A stretch of 64,000 nucleotides of DNA from Areca catechu (taxonomy: Eukaryota; Streptophyta; Magnoliopsida; Arecales; Arecaceae). Positions 23,577 to 34,965 of the stretch are shown here, one piece after another. The stretch covers positions 68,094,021 to 68,158,020 of the forward strand of contig CM038046.1 of the NCBI GenBank assembly GCA_021397845.1, read 5' to 3'. The position numbers and the translations under genes were made by a program. Below the pieces are notes generated by a model. It was given only the letters and a program-made list of their open reading frames with translations. It had not been told where the DNA came from and searched no databases. Numbering within the stretch: the first letter of the stretch is position 1; each line of letters starts with the position of its first letter.

Positions 23577-24380
23577 GACTTTTATGTATTTTTAGATAGT
23601 TTGTTTTTATGCTTCTATATATTTTTATCTTTGTTATGTATCTATTGTATAAGTTCTAAGTTTATATGAAAAACTTTGTTCTTCAATGAACGATATATTT
23701 TGAATTGCTCTTCAATGTCTTCACTCTTGAATGAATGAATGAATTTTAAATTCAATGCAATACTTAAAGAACGAGTAGAATAACTCAATGCTATATCTTG
23801 TCTACTCAATCTATTTATTTTTCTACCTTTTTAATGATAACAAAAAAGGGGAGTAGTTTAGTAATGAGATTTAAGTACAAATGAGTATAAAAGTAGAATA
23901 ATGAAACCAATGCAATATATATTTGTGTTATATTTGTAATATGCAAGGGATAGATAGATTTTTTTTTGAAACCCTGAATTGAAAATTGTTTATAAAATTC
24001 CTTAAGAAAGGGGGAACATTACTTTATTTTCATTTGGAAGTCCTTTCAAAATGAATTTCATCTTAAAACCCCTCTTTAAATATTTGAAAAAGATTCTTGC
24101 AAATTATGTTATGGATCATCGATTCAGGGGGAGCTTAGTTGTTTGAAATTTTCTTGTAGAGTATCATGATACATGTTTTCTATGCTTTAAATGTATCCCA
24201 AAGCTCTGATACTCTCTATCTTTATAACAAGCTCTGGCACTATTACTTTTGTTCTGAATTGCGATATCATTAATGCAAGTAATGTTGATACACTTAATGC
24301 TTTCAATATTATGCACCTTGATGATTTCTTTTAAAAGCTTTATTTTAATACAATTTATACTTAAGGATTTTGTCATCATC
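23577..24380 (+). other. D 3' untranslated region
   Basis: AT-rich, about 800 bases, no ORF on +. It leads into the polypurine tract. The 80-codon minus-strand frame here is not supported by anything. Confidence 0.5.
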
Positions 24381-24394
24381 AAAAAGGGGGAGAT
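24381..24394 (+). promoter_or_regulatory. D polypurine tract
   Basis: AAAAAGGGGGAGAT directly before the LTR start TGTTGACTCC. This is the plus-strand DNA primer and is typical of Sireviruses. Confidence 0.85.
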
Positions 24395-24649
24395 TGTTGA
24401 CTCCATTAATTAATTTTGATGATAAGCAAAATGGTTAAGTATAAGTTGAGGACTAATGATTTGCTTTGAGTGTGTTTTTATTGAAAAGGTGCTTACAAAT
24501 TTGAAGAAGCTCAATTGTTTTGAAAAAGCCATGTTTGAATGAAAAGTTTGCTCAAAGAAGACTTGGACGCTCAAGAGATGGTTGATTGGATGGCTAAGTT
24601 AAATGAAAATATGTTTCAACTAAAGTTCAAGCATTTTTGTGAAGTTTTC

Positions 24650-25045
24650 AAAGAAGTGTCGACTCAAAGTGTGGACACATGACATGAAGTGTCGACACAA
24701 GGAGATGAAGTATCAACTCAGGCTGGTATGCATCAATGTTTCAAATGACACAGATGAAGTGTCAATACATGGACCTGAAGTGTCGACTCAAAGTATCAAC
24801 ACATGGATCAACACATCGCCTGAGATTTTCAAGTCACAGAACTTGCAGAAGTTGAAAGAACAGCTGAAGTGTCGACACATGGAAGCAAAGTGTCGACTCA
24901 AGGTGTCGACTCAACTAAGGAAGTGTCAACACATCTAAAATTTTCAGAGAATCAGAATGAAGCAATTTGAACTAGGTGTCAACTCAAGAAGATCAAGTGT
25001 CGACCTTATGTATCGACTCATAGCCTGAAGTGTCGACACATGAAG
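24650..25045 (+). repeat. Dispersed GTGTCGACAC palindrome array in the D LTR
   Basis: About a dozen copies of (GA)AGTGTCGAC(A/T)CA(A/T)GG at irregular spacing; for example near 24657, 24690, 24779, 24867, 24888, 24907, 25000 and 25030, with decayed ones (GTGTCAACAC, GTATCGACTC) between. The core GTGTCGACAC is its own reverse complement. It lies upstream of any likely TATA box, that is in U3. Confidence 0.8.
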
Positions 25046-25489
25046 TTTTGGCAATAGTAATAGCTAGTTTTTCAAAAGCAGAACTTGCCCAAATTGCCCC
25101 CCAATGGCTAGTTTTTCAAGTCTAACGGCTAGAAACTAGTTTTGAGGCCTTGGGAAGGTATTTTTATGTTGAAAATCAAATCAAAACACATGAAATTGAA
25201 GACCATTAAAGAGTTTTGAAAAGAGAGAAGAAAAGAGAGCTTTAACTCCTATTCATTGAAGTTTCAACCACTCTCAAGCTAAAAGAAGCCACCAAGCATT
25301 CAAAAGCTTTTAAGAGCATTGAAGATCATCCATTCTTAGGCATTCAAGAAGCTTTTATAAGTTGAAAGCAACTCTACATCAAGCTACAAAATGATATCCA
25401 TTTTGTTTTAGAAAGCTTACATTTGTTCTTTACTTTTAAACCATATTTCTTGTAAGGGTTCTTGGTTAGCCTATTGTAAAACTAAGTGA

Positions 25490-25690
25490 GGTTATTAGTG
25501 AGCCTTGGAAAACCAATTAGGTTGGTGGTTAGCCCGCAAAACCACTAAGGTTCTTGGTTAGCTCGGAAAACCAAGGGAGGTTGTTGGTTAGCCTTATGGA
25601 AACCAATTAGGTTCTTGGTTTGCCCGTAAAACTAAGGATTTGACTTGTTGGCCTTGTGAAAACATGTTAAGTTTATGATTAGTGAGCTCG
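25490..25690 (+). repeat. Short tandem repeat in the D LTR
   Basis: Four to five degenerate copies of a unit of about 40-45 bases: AGGTT-TTGGTTAGCC ... GAAAACCAA. The unit carries GGTT and AACC ends, so it can fold on itself. Confidence 0.7.
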
Positions 25691-26007
25691 CAAAACTAAT
25701 CAATTGTAATCGGTGTGATTATAGTGAAATCCCAAGGGTATCTTGGGGAGTGGATGTAGGTGCATTGGATAGCACCGAACCACTATATTTCTTGGTCTTT
25801 GTGATTGCTTGATCTCTCTCTCTTTTCTCTTTACTTATTGCTCTTTATTCCTGCTGCACTTTTATTTTAGAGCATTACAATTGAATTGATAGTACCTTGC
25901 TAATATGTTTACTGAATTGGATTACATTACTTAGTATCAAGTAATATTAACTTTTGATTTTTAGAGACCTAATTCATCCCCCCTCTTAGGTTGCTTACTG
26001 GGCAACA

Positions 26008-27629
26008 CCCATCTCAGTACATGCGGAGCCTAGGGTGTCCCACCTAAATTGCTACCTGGGGTCGTGAAGGAGAAGCTCCAAGATCATAGAAGGGACTCAG
26101 CAAGGGAGAGGATAACTAGCGCCTCACACCCCTCGACACCCGCAGGTGAAGGAAAAATGGGCCTCATGCCCCGGCAGGACCAAAAACACTCTTTTCAAAA
26201 ATTCATATTCATCATCATCATATTATTCTAGTGAGGGAGTGCCTTTATATAGTCTTACAAAACTTGAGACCTAAGAAAAGAATACAAGGCATGCAGTCCA
26301 AAAAAAGTGACAACCCAAACCTGCTTTGTTTGTAGCCTGAAAACATGGTAGAAAATTAAACACAATCCTCCCGATATGGTGAAAAAATTAAACTAATCCT
26401 AATCTAAAATTAATTTAAAGAAAAACTTCCCAACTGGTCCATACATCCATATTTAAAATAAATAAAATAAAATCCAAATTCATCAAGATCCATGCTGAGT
26501 TGCTCTAAAATATGTGCAAGCTTGATGATTGTGCAGAAACTTCTTGCTTTGAAAAGTGTACACTCTGAGATCCGTGCAAAATATTTTGCTCTGAAATCTA
26601 TGTAGAAAAAACTGCCTGTGACCTGTGACCGTGGAACAGGGCGATGCGCGGAGGTATGGAAATGGCTTCACAGGCGGAGGTCTGGCGTGGACGGCGGCTC
26701 GTGTAGTGGCGAATGGCGGTGCGTGGGAGAGGGGCACATGGGCAGAGCCACAGGGGTGGACGGCCATGGGAGGAGCCACAGGGGCACAGCCATCGACGGT
26801 CCCATGGGATTCACTGGCATTCCCACGAGGAGATCGACGTCAGGGGAAGGTGGACGGCCGTCGGGGGTGGCTCCAGAGGTCGAGCATGGCGGATCCAGGA
26901 CAAACAGGAAGAAAAAAACCAAAAAATGGAGGTTCTGGGAGGTTGAAGATGATAGGGATAAATGGGGAATAAGTCGGGAATAAAATATGGATAAAGTGAG
27001 GATATTGGGAATAGATGAAATAGCTGGGATAAATATTTTTAAACTAAAATAAAAAAAATCTGAAGAAATAAAAAGGAAAACCCGGATGGGTTTTGATGTT
27101 CCCATCATGGAAGATCTTCTAGGATGCCCAACAAGAAGAGTCTTCCTCGATCACCACCTTCTCTTCACCCTCCCTTATTTCATTGTCTTCCCCTTCTTTC
27201 TTGCTATTTTATAACTCATCTCTAGGTTGCTCGCAGGTCCTTTAGGTACCACGGACAAAGGAGTCGGCCTTCCTTGCCTTCAGGACCATCTGACAGAAAG
27301 CTGGCGAATCCATAGGATCGAGGTCTTGATCTTCCAGGTTGCACCCGTGAGTGTGAGCGAACTCGGCATCGGGTGCTTTAGAGCTTTGAGAGGTTTGCAC
27401 TCCCTAGTCTCCTAAGTAGGATATTGATTTAGAGCTAAGACCTACTGGGGTTTCTCAATCCCGGGGTCCTTTCTTTATCATTGTTTAGGGGCTATGTCTA
27501 CATGCTATAGTTTCTTGTCCTTATGCGAATCTCTAGGTCCATTCTTAGCTTGATTTTGAGAATTGATCAATCCATTAAAACATAAACAACAAAAGAAAAT
27601 CACCTGCATGCATCCTAGGTCTCGCATCA
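26008..27629. repeat. Unclassified LTR-like sequence, possibly two LTR pieces in opposite orientation
   Basis: 27100-27629 matches the 3' part of the B LTR in order: GCTCGCAGGTCC near 27230, GGGTTTCTCAATCCCGGGGTCC near 27450, GCATGCAT near 27607, and a CATCA end at 27629, all on +. 26008-26700 instead has a minus-strand TATATAAA (26244-26251) in a context like the B2 promoter, suggesting an LTR on minus. The GC-rich part 26618-26950 opens frames on both strands, but none resembles a protein. I could not pair it with an interior. Confidence 0.4.
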
Positions 27630-28392
27630 GTCGACATGGCTCGCTTATACCTTGGGGTATAGAAATTGACCTTTATCATCATCTACTTGAGAACTTTTGA
27701 CCAAGAACCTTAAGGATGGTCGACAGGGCTCGTTGATGCCTTAGAGTAGTCAAAGCACATTCTGTCCATTCATGCCTATACCAACTAGAGTCCTCGATCC
27801 AAGTGCATATTACATGGTCAAAAGAGTACTCGTAGCATTGTGTGTCAAACACACCTAAACCAACCATATTTTTCACCAATAGATACCCCCTACTTTTTTA
27901 TCTTGGATTCAACCAGATCATGGAAGTATTTTGAAAGACAAGGATTAGGGGCTTGGAAACCCTTAAGCTAAAGGTGCACCATCTACAAGGCAGATCTGAA
28001 TAGGCAACATAATGACATGCCTTGGCTTATATTTTTTGATGGCTCTTCTTAAGGCATGCCTCATTAACTTTTGTGTGACCCATGATTGCTTGATAGTTGG
28101 AAATTATCATGTAGTGCCAGTTTAGTACTCCGAAGCCATTTAGGGACCTGTTCGCCTTGTTATTTAAAAGGATGAGTCTTTCTTTCCATGGTTTCTCCCA
28201 CATTCCAAGCTTAGGATTTCTCCTCTTAGGGACTCTGGTTATCATCTTCAGTCTCAAGTGCTAGCCTCCTTCCCACCTCTTGCCATCTCCTTTGGAAAGT
28301 TTTGTACTTTTGATCCTCCACCTCATCTAGTTATTAGGTTGGCTTTCTTTTCTTTGTAGTAGTTTTCCTTTCTTTTCAAAATTCAAAGTTAA
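27630..28392. other. Unassigned noncoding stretch
   Basis: About 760 bases, no supportable ORF. By comparison with G, sequence here upstream of the antisense-type gene would be gypsy 3' region or LTR, but I see no proof. Confidence 0.3.
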
Positions 28393-30660
28393 ATGTCAAG
28401 CCCTACAGACCATTGGAAGGGGAAGGTGCCTAGGAAGGAAGGGGCAAAAGGTACCGATGTTCTATAGAAGGAATGTGCTACATCGGCTACACTGACTCGA
28501 AAGCATATTTGTCATTGATGGACAGGGAGGATCTCTTTCTTCTAGTTGGTGTACTTCACACTAGATGAGTTTGAGTTAGAGCTACCAGGTCCAAGTGCTC
28601 GAGCTAATGACATGCCTCTCGATTGTTTAGTAGTTTATGAGGAGGTGCTTGAGGATAGGCTTAGGTTTCCTCTTTCTTCCTTTGTTCTTGAGGTCCTCTA
28701 CTATTGCAAAATTTTTATATGTGTCCTGACTCCTAATTCTGTCCATCACATCACAGGATTCTAGGTTCTTTGCTTCCCTAACCAAAATCCAATTGAGCTT
28801 TTCTTTATTCCAGACCTTTTTTTATCTCACAGATTCATCCTTATGCCAAATCATCATGGTACCTTACCACCCAGAATGGGGTTGAACCATGGATCAAAGG
28901 TGCTCTGATTGCCATCAAAGGATGGAAAGAGCACTTTTTATTTATCTCCTATCCCTCTTCTGACCACCATCAAAGGATCGAAGGTGCTTCGAAGGTAAAT
29001 TTTGTGCTCTAACCCCTTTCTTCTAGCTTAGTGTCTGACTGGTCTTGTCAATGTGTAGGTATAACTCTTGAATAGCTCGAATCTCTAAGGAGGGTTTGGC
29101 TTAATAACAAAAGAGGAAAGGGAAGGCCTCCTCATTTGCTTCAAAGATGATTAAAGTTTCTAAGCCCAAGTCAACTAATGTTGATTCATCCGAGCCTACT
29201 CCTACAGTGATCGAGGCTATTCCTAAGGCCCCCAACATCTCGCCATGGCCCACTCTATTACTAATGGTACTGGTTCCTCAATTGTTCCCTTCCACTACTC
29301 TAGCCTAAGGTCCTAAGAAGGCCACCTAGATCCAAGCTCTTGGTTGGTAGTCCATAGAGCATATTCCCTCAAGATTGGAAGGAAATTTCGAATTCTTTTG
29401 AGAATGCCCTGTTCCCTCGAGGAGTACAACAAGTCCATAATATGGACTCTTAAGACATGAGGCACTGGTGCATGGTGGCCCTTGAGTAGGTACTTCTTTG
29501 CCAATACTTTGTCTTTTGCATTTGATATTCCATACTAATATCTGGCTGGATAGGTGATTCATTTTACCGTGGGCTTGCTGAACTGGGATCTAGATGGCCA
29601 AAAGGCCCATGAGCAACAGGATGAGGATGTCATCAAGGCCAACCAGAAGGCTAAGGTATTCCAAACTGAGACGAGCACTTAAGAAAAGCACTCACTAAAT
29701 CTGAAACTAGTTTGATTATGCTCAAAGTAGTTTGGCTGAGGCGAAGGCCAACTTGGTATTGGTGAGGGCCGATTTGGAGTTAAAGAGGTAGAAGAGAGAG
29801 GCTAAGGTAGTCGTGGTTGAGGGAAAGCTAATCAAAGAGGTAGAGGCCACCATAGAAGAGTACAAGGTCTCTATGGAATTTGCTATGGACATGGCTCATG
29901 CGATAAAGGATTTTTGAGCATCGAAGGAATTTGCTGATGCATGCATTACCTTTAGCCATAAGGCCTTCACAGAGGGCCATAAGCTGGGGATGCAAAAGTG
30001 CCAAAGCTAAATTGTCGAGCATCATTAGGAACTAAATCTCTTCTTCTTAGATGAAGAGGAGTCTAATGAGGAGCCCTCTAATGCGACTGTTGTCCCGAAT
30101 CCCCTGGTTGAAGTCTGCTTAAACCCAATGCCCGATGCCACCTCTGATGAGCCCATCACCCCTAACTCGATCACCACTAAGTCGATGGCCTTTGAACTCC
30201 CAGCTATGGGAAAAGCCAACCTGTCTAATCCAACTACCATAGTTGAGCCATCTTCCATCGTCGATCCCTAGGAGGTCAAAAATTAAACCATTATAATTTT
30301 TATTTTCCTTTGGGCTTGTGACTTTTTCATCTTTATAATTTTCTTTCTTGGGAACTGTAAGAAAGCATTTAAAATAGAATGTTATTTCATCTTCTATTCC
30401 TTGTGTTATGCATTCATTAGTTGTAGTTCTCCTCAGGATGTTGCTATGCTTTTAGAAGCATCGATGCCCATTAGACATCTTCGCAAGGCAATCAATATCA
30501 GGGCATACATCTTAGAGTAGGAGGCCAAGGCCGAGGTTGTGAGTGAGAAAGCCATCGACCAAAGGATGAAGATGTCGAAGAAGGCATTAAAGAAAGCATA
30601 AGAAGAAATTAACCATTTATGCTTCAAAATTTAATGGATACATTCTCGGGAGAACAATGT
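28393..30660 (+). pseudogene. Decayed Transposase_28/coiled-coil gene of a gypsy element
   Basis: Broken reading from ATG 28393 (MSSPTDHWKGKVPRK). The clearest part, 28546-28764, reads FELELPGPSARANDMPL, then YEEVLEDRLRFPLSSFVLEVLYYCKI and LTPNSVHHITGF. This is the conserved block of the 'putative gypsy type transposon' domain (Pfam Transposase_28). 28915-28990 keeps WKEHFLFIS. 29700-30060 is a Lys/Glu/Ala-rich helix followed by EEYKVSMEFAMDMAHAI and FTEGHKLGMQ, colinear with the coiled-coil end of the G antisense ORF (37808-38374), then an acidic DEEESNEE tail. 30430-30660 has more coiled-coil-like codons. Stops and frameshifts throughout. The product's role is unknown; such ORFs accompany Tat-type gypsy elements. 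No gag-pol for this copy is seen next to it. Confidence 0.7.
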
Positions 30661-30750
30661 TTGGAGAGGAACTAGAAAAGCAATCAAAGCAAATCTCCCA
30701 AGTGCATTGGATATTGCTATAAGGGTGCCCCAGATGCAGGATCAGCTTTT

Positions 30751-32373
30751 TGTTGGGAAAAGTATCCTAAAGCCAATCATTTGGGTTATAGATTGTTAAG
30801 CTATCTTATAAATAAATAAAAAATATTAATAAAATAAATATTATTTTGGTAGTTTAATATTATGTATCATCTTCATGTGAACTCTAATATGTTGAAGTCC
30901 TTAGAACTACATTGATTCGATAAAAGAGGATTTATCGAGTGGTTCTTAAATTGGTTCGCACCCAAATGATACATTGTTACCTAGGATGATAATATTTATC
31001 GAGAATCAATTGTTATGTACCATATAAGTTGGTTGTCCTCTTAACCAAGAAGTGTAGAGATACTAGTATGGCATACAAGTGAGTGTAGGAGTACATCTCA
31101 CTAAATAATGACCAACTCTATGGAGTACTCTACTATTAAGAGTATCTCGCAGTAAGGGTATGGGTATAAATGTCTCTCTGACTTAAAACTACCATGGTGA
31201 CTTGGCAAGCAACTTACTATACTTTGATGCCAAACTACTTGAATTTCTAATCCAATAATGAAAGTTTCTAGGTATAGTCAAGTACTTATTAAGTTGGTAT
31301 TAAGTCAAGAAGGAATTGACCACTTCATATTACTAGAGTAAATGCTCGGCAAAGTTTCAATTTAGCAAAACCTAGTCCTAGGTACTCTTGGTGAGGAGTT
31401 ACAGGATTTAGCAGGTTGAAACATTTTTGGATGCACTAATTAAGTATTGATAGTTGACTTTGAAGTCATCCAGAGCATTAAGTCAAATATATAAATTATA
31501 TGGTAACCATGGCCTGGATTCTTGAATGTTGCTTTGCAATCATTCGACTAATCCAGTCATCGGGCACCATTGCTAGATGGTCACATCAATTAGTTCAAGA
31601 AATATTTTTTAAGCTACGATCTTATGGTTCAAACATATAAGGTCACATATAATAGAAATTTTTGATTGATCATGGTGGCTATTCAACGATTGAGAATCAT
31701 TCAACGGCAAAATTGCAAATATGATTAAAAATTTAACTAATACAATATTATAAATAAATAAATAAATTATTATTAATTAATTTAATGAAGATTAATTAGT
31801 AATTGGATTACTAATTGGCTCAATTTGAGTGAGTGAAGAAGATTTGGTCAAGTCTAATTAAATTTGGTTCAATTAGATTTCACTCGATTAGGTTATTCGA
31901 TGACTTAATCGATAAGAAATTTTAATCTTGATTTAATTTTGATTTAGACTTGATTAATTTTTGATTAATTAAATTTAAAATATAGTTTAATTATATTAAG
32001 TTTAATCTATTTAAATTGATCAAACCAAATTAAATTGGGATTAGAATTAAGGTTGACTAAGTTAAACTAAGAAAACTTTTTCTCCCTTGCACCACCCCAT
32101 CCTCATTCCAAAATGAATTTTTGTGTGTTTATTCTACACACAAATTTGTGATTAGAACCCTCCCTCTTATACATTTTAATTTGGATTAAGATAAGATAAA
32201 TTAATAGGAGTTTTAATGGAGATTAGAATCCAATTTGACCAAGTCAAAATCCTAACTTCTTCTTCAAACTTTCTCGATGCCAATTTGATTTTTGCATGAT
32301 GACTTTTCATGTCGAGTCTAAGATTTCACATCCTCACTCACTTTTCTTTGGATTAGGATTGGTTGGTTTATTT
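30751..32373 (+). repeat. Element E: partial LTR of a copia family related to A/C
   Basis: Starts TGTTGGGAAAAGTATCC and follows the C LTR in order for about 900 bases (AGCCAATC, GAAGTCCTTAG, GATTTATCGAGTGGT, TTGGTTGTCCTCTTAACCA, GTTCAAACATATAAGGTCAC), then diverges. Cut at 32373 by the start of F1. Its continuation was not found in the window. Confidence 0.7.
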
Positions 32374-34947
32374 TGATAAAAAAGTGCCCTAAGAGCCAAT
32401 CATTGTAATGGCCTTTTTTGTATTCTTCCAACTCTTGTATGACATTATATATTAATAAAGGCATCTATTTTCATCATATACTATTGTGTCTTATTTATGA
32501 TTATGATGAACCCCAGAGATTAGAGCAATGGAATTAGGGTTATGATGAAGTTCATAACAGTGAGACCTAATTTTCTATAAACCTTAATCTAAAATGTTCC
32601 TAGTCATTGGATCATTGATTCGGGGATCAATAATCCGGTAAGACTAGCTTATCCTATATATGCTCAGATAATGAGAGTGGTTGGTCTCACAACCACTTGT
32701 GTAGAGACACTAATACAAGGATAAGGGTGCTCATCAGGGTATGAGTACACTGAATTGATCCATACCAGGACTATCTTATGGAAGTCTTCTACTTGTCAAA
32801 AGATAGATCCCTGAGTAGGAGTTGTAGATATGATCTTTAGACCTGAGGTCACCATGGTTCCTTGTGCACACTAAGCCATATTTTGGTTCATACTCATTCA
32901 TGCCATTGCGATATGTATGGGGTGTTCTGGGTATGGTGGAAGGTGTATGGAAGATATGAGTGGACCAACAAGGAATCGATCATTCCTAGTAAGAGGAATT
33001 GTTATCCTATGCAATCTCTTCAATGAGTGACTTAAGGAGCCTTTGATCAAAGCAGGATGAGATTAGTGGAATCTAATAAGTCATCAGCTGAGTCCTCACT
33101 ATCGAGTTGAGATTTGATATGATTAAGTGTTAGGGTTTGACATCTATCCATACCTATCACTTAATCAAGATAATGGGAGATCGAAAGATTGAATAGCATG
33201 GTAACTTATTACTGAAAGGTATTTTGGTAATTTCCATCAAATTTCTCATCTTCTGTGTAGGCATGATATGTTGCTAGATGTCAAACTTGTCTTATAGGTA
33301 TTCATGAACCAATTGGATTGGTTTCATGAGTCAATTCGATGGATGGTTCGAATTGGACAATTAGATGTGCTAGTTTGACCTAATTAGGTCTATCATGTTC
33401 GATTGGATCGAATCGGCTCAAACCTAAACCTACTGCTGGCTAGATGTGGAATCCAATGGATCACACACACTAAAAAATTGGACATGAAAGTCATTCATGA
33501 TTTAATTAAGGTCATAGGATCCTAATTGGTTAGCTAGGTGACACACTAGCATGTGTAGACTAACCTAATTCCTAAACCCAATTGGATTGGGTCCGGTTGC
33601 TTGCTAAATGGACTAACCAAATTATGGAAGACCTAAATTGGGTTATGTTCTAAGTAGGATGAATTTATCAGATTTTATCTGATATTTTTTTGGAGGTTTT
33701 ATCTCAGAATTATGAAGAGTCCCTAAGGCATAGGACTCTTGGTGCCTAAATGACATGTTGGCATTCAAAATGGCCTAAAAGTGTCTATAGTTCTCTAATC
33801 GGAAAAATTTTTATATGGTCAGAAACCTTATTTAATTCCCTTTAATTTGAAACCTATATTGCATATACTTTGACTTTGTCAAAGGTAGCATATGGCATGG
33901 AAAAAGGTTGACCGAATTATGAAGAGAAGCGACTCTTCATTTGGCATGCAGAAAGGACCAAGAGTCCTTCTGCAGACGAGTTTATTCTGTTGATTGGACT
34001 TCTTCTAATCTTTATCTTTATCTCCACACCCTTTCATGAAGGATTTGACTGGTCAATGATTTTTGAATTGGTGTGAAGAAGGAAAGGATGAATGGCGCAC
34101 ATGAAAGGTTGCGACTTTTCATTAGAGGGTGCATGGTTTGAAGCAGAGTCCTTCTGCTTTCAGATCTCTTCGATTTTCTCCAAATTTAGGAAAATGAGAA
34201 GATGCCTCTTGGCTCTTCCAATGATTGGTACATGCCATGTGGTGTGAGAAGGTTTCATTTGGACATGAAGAGATGTCAGATAAGACTCCTGAATCCTAAA
34301 GAGTCTTATCAGATATGAAGAAACATATCTGATAAAAGATTTTGGGATGTGTTTCACACCCCTTAAAAAACTATTTAAAGGGTGTACGGTGGAATGAGAA
34401 CATATTCATTCGGTCATCTGATATAGGAGTCTAGATTCTGTCATATTATACATCTGAGTTTTTCTCTCTCCCTCTTCCTTTCTTTAAGACAAGACTTGTC
34501 TTGTTAAGACAAGGTCTTTTCTATCAGGACAAGGCTTTGTTTTAGGACATAAGCTTAAGGGGTCCTAAAAGAGGGTTGTCCTAAAACCAAGAGTGGTTTA
34601 GAAGAGTGTCCAAAGAGTCCTATAGTGGGATAGTGAGTCCTACAAAGGCCAAAGTCCAAAAGGCTGCCGAAAAAGTCCTACCCAGGCAAGCAACTTCAAG
34701 GAGTTCTTCCTTGTTTCAAATCTTGTGTGGATCACCGTTGGAGGACTTACACTTGTGAGTCTAGTGGAAGAAGTGGAATATAGCACTCCAGGTATGTTTC
34801 ATTAACCTTCTTTTATGACATATTAGTTGTAATCGAATAAGGGATCTTGGGAATTAGGGGTTCTAACTGATAAAGTGTAATCTTTATGCATGGAATTTTA
34901 TAATTCAGTCTTACTAAGTTGCATAATGATCTCCTTGAAACTCAACA
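32374..34947 (+). repeat. F1 5' LTR
   Basis: About 2.57 kb from TGATAAAAAAGTGCCC to CTCAACA, directly followed by a primer site. Likely TATA element ACTATTTAAAGG near 34368. The transcribed part contains a palindrome AAGACAAG-A-CTTGTCTT (34486-34502), then AGGACAAGG and GTCCT repeats, then a perfect splice-donor-like CAG|GTATGT at 34791/34792. Partial copies of this LTR are at 45868-46988, 50859-51418 and 61628-62018. Confidence 0.8.
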
Positions 34948-34948
34948 G

Positions 34949-34965
34949 TGGTATCAGAGCTACCC
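34949..34965 (+). promoter_or_regulatory. F1 primer binding site (initiator tRNA-Met)
   Basis: TGGTATCAGAGCTACCC one base after the LTR end; twelve-base match to the usual initiator tRNA-Met complement. Confidence 0.9.

Larger units (their letters stand above)
19110..26007 (+). mobile_element. Element D: 3' part of a Sirevirus-like copia element
   Basis: Pol end, spacer, env-like ORF, polypurine tract and 3' LTR in the order expected for a Sirevirus. The 5' LTR, gag and most of integrase lie left of the window, so completeness at that end is unknown. It is the oldest layer here, because A sits in it and B2 sits in A. Confidence 0.85.
24395..26007 (+). repeat. D 3' LTR
   Basis: About 1.6 kb from TGTTGACTCC to GGGCAACA (TG...CA). 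The right end is placed at 26007 from the Sirevirus-like ending (CCCCCTCTTAGGTTGC...GGGCAACA). The other LTR is outside the window, so the end is not confirmed by a pair. Contains two repeat tracts (24650-25045 and 25490-25690). Confidence 0.75.

Noticed and set aside
26618..27108. Overlapping frames of 77-146 codons on both strands
   Set aside because: GC-rich stretch with few stops; no motif, and both strands are equally open.
29313..30258. Minus-strand frames of 63-78 codons
   Set aside because: Opposite the decayed Transposase_28/coiled-coil gene, whose + reading matches G; the minus frames match nothing.
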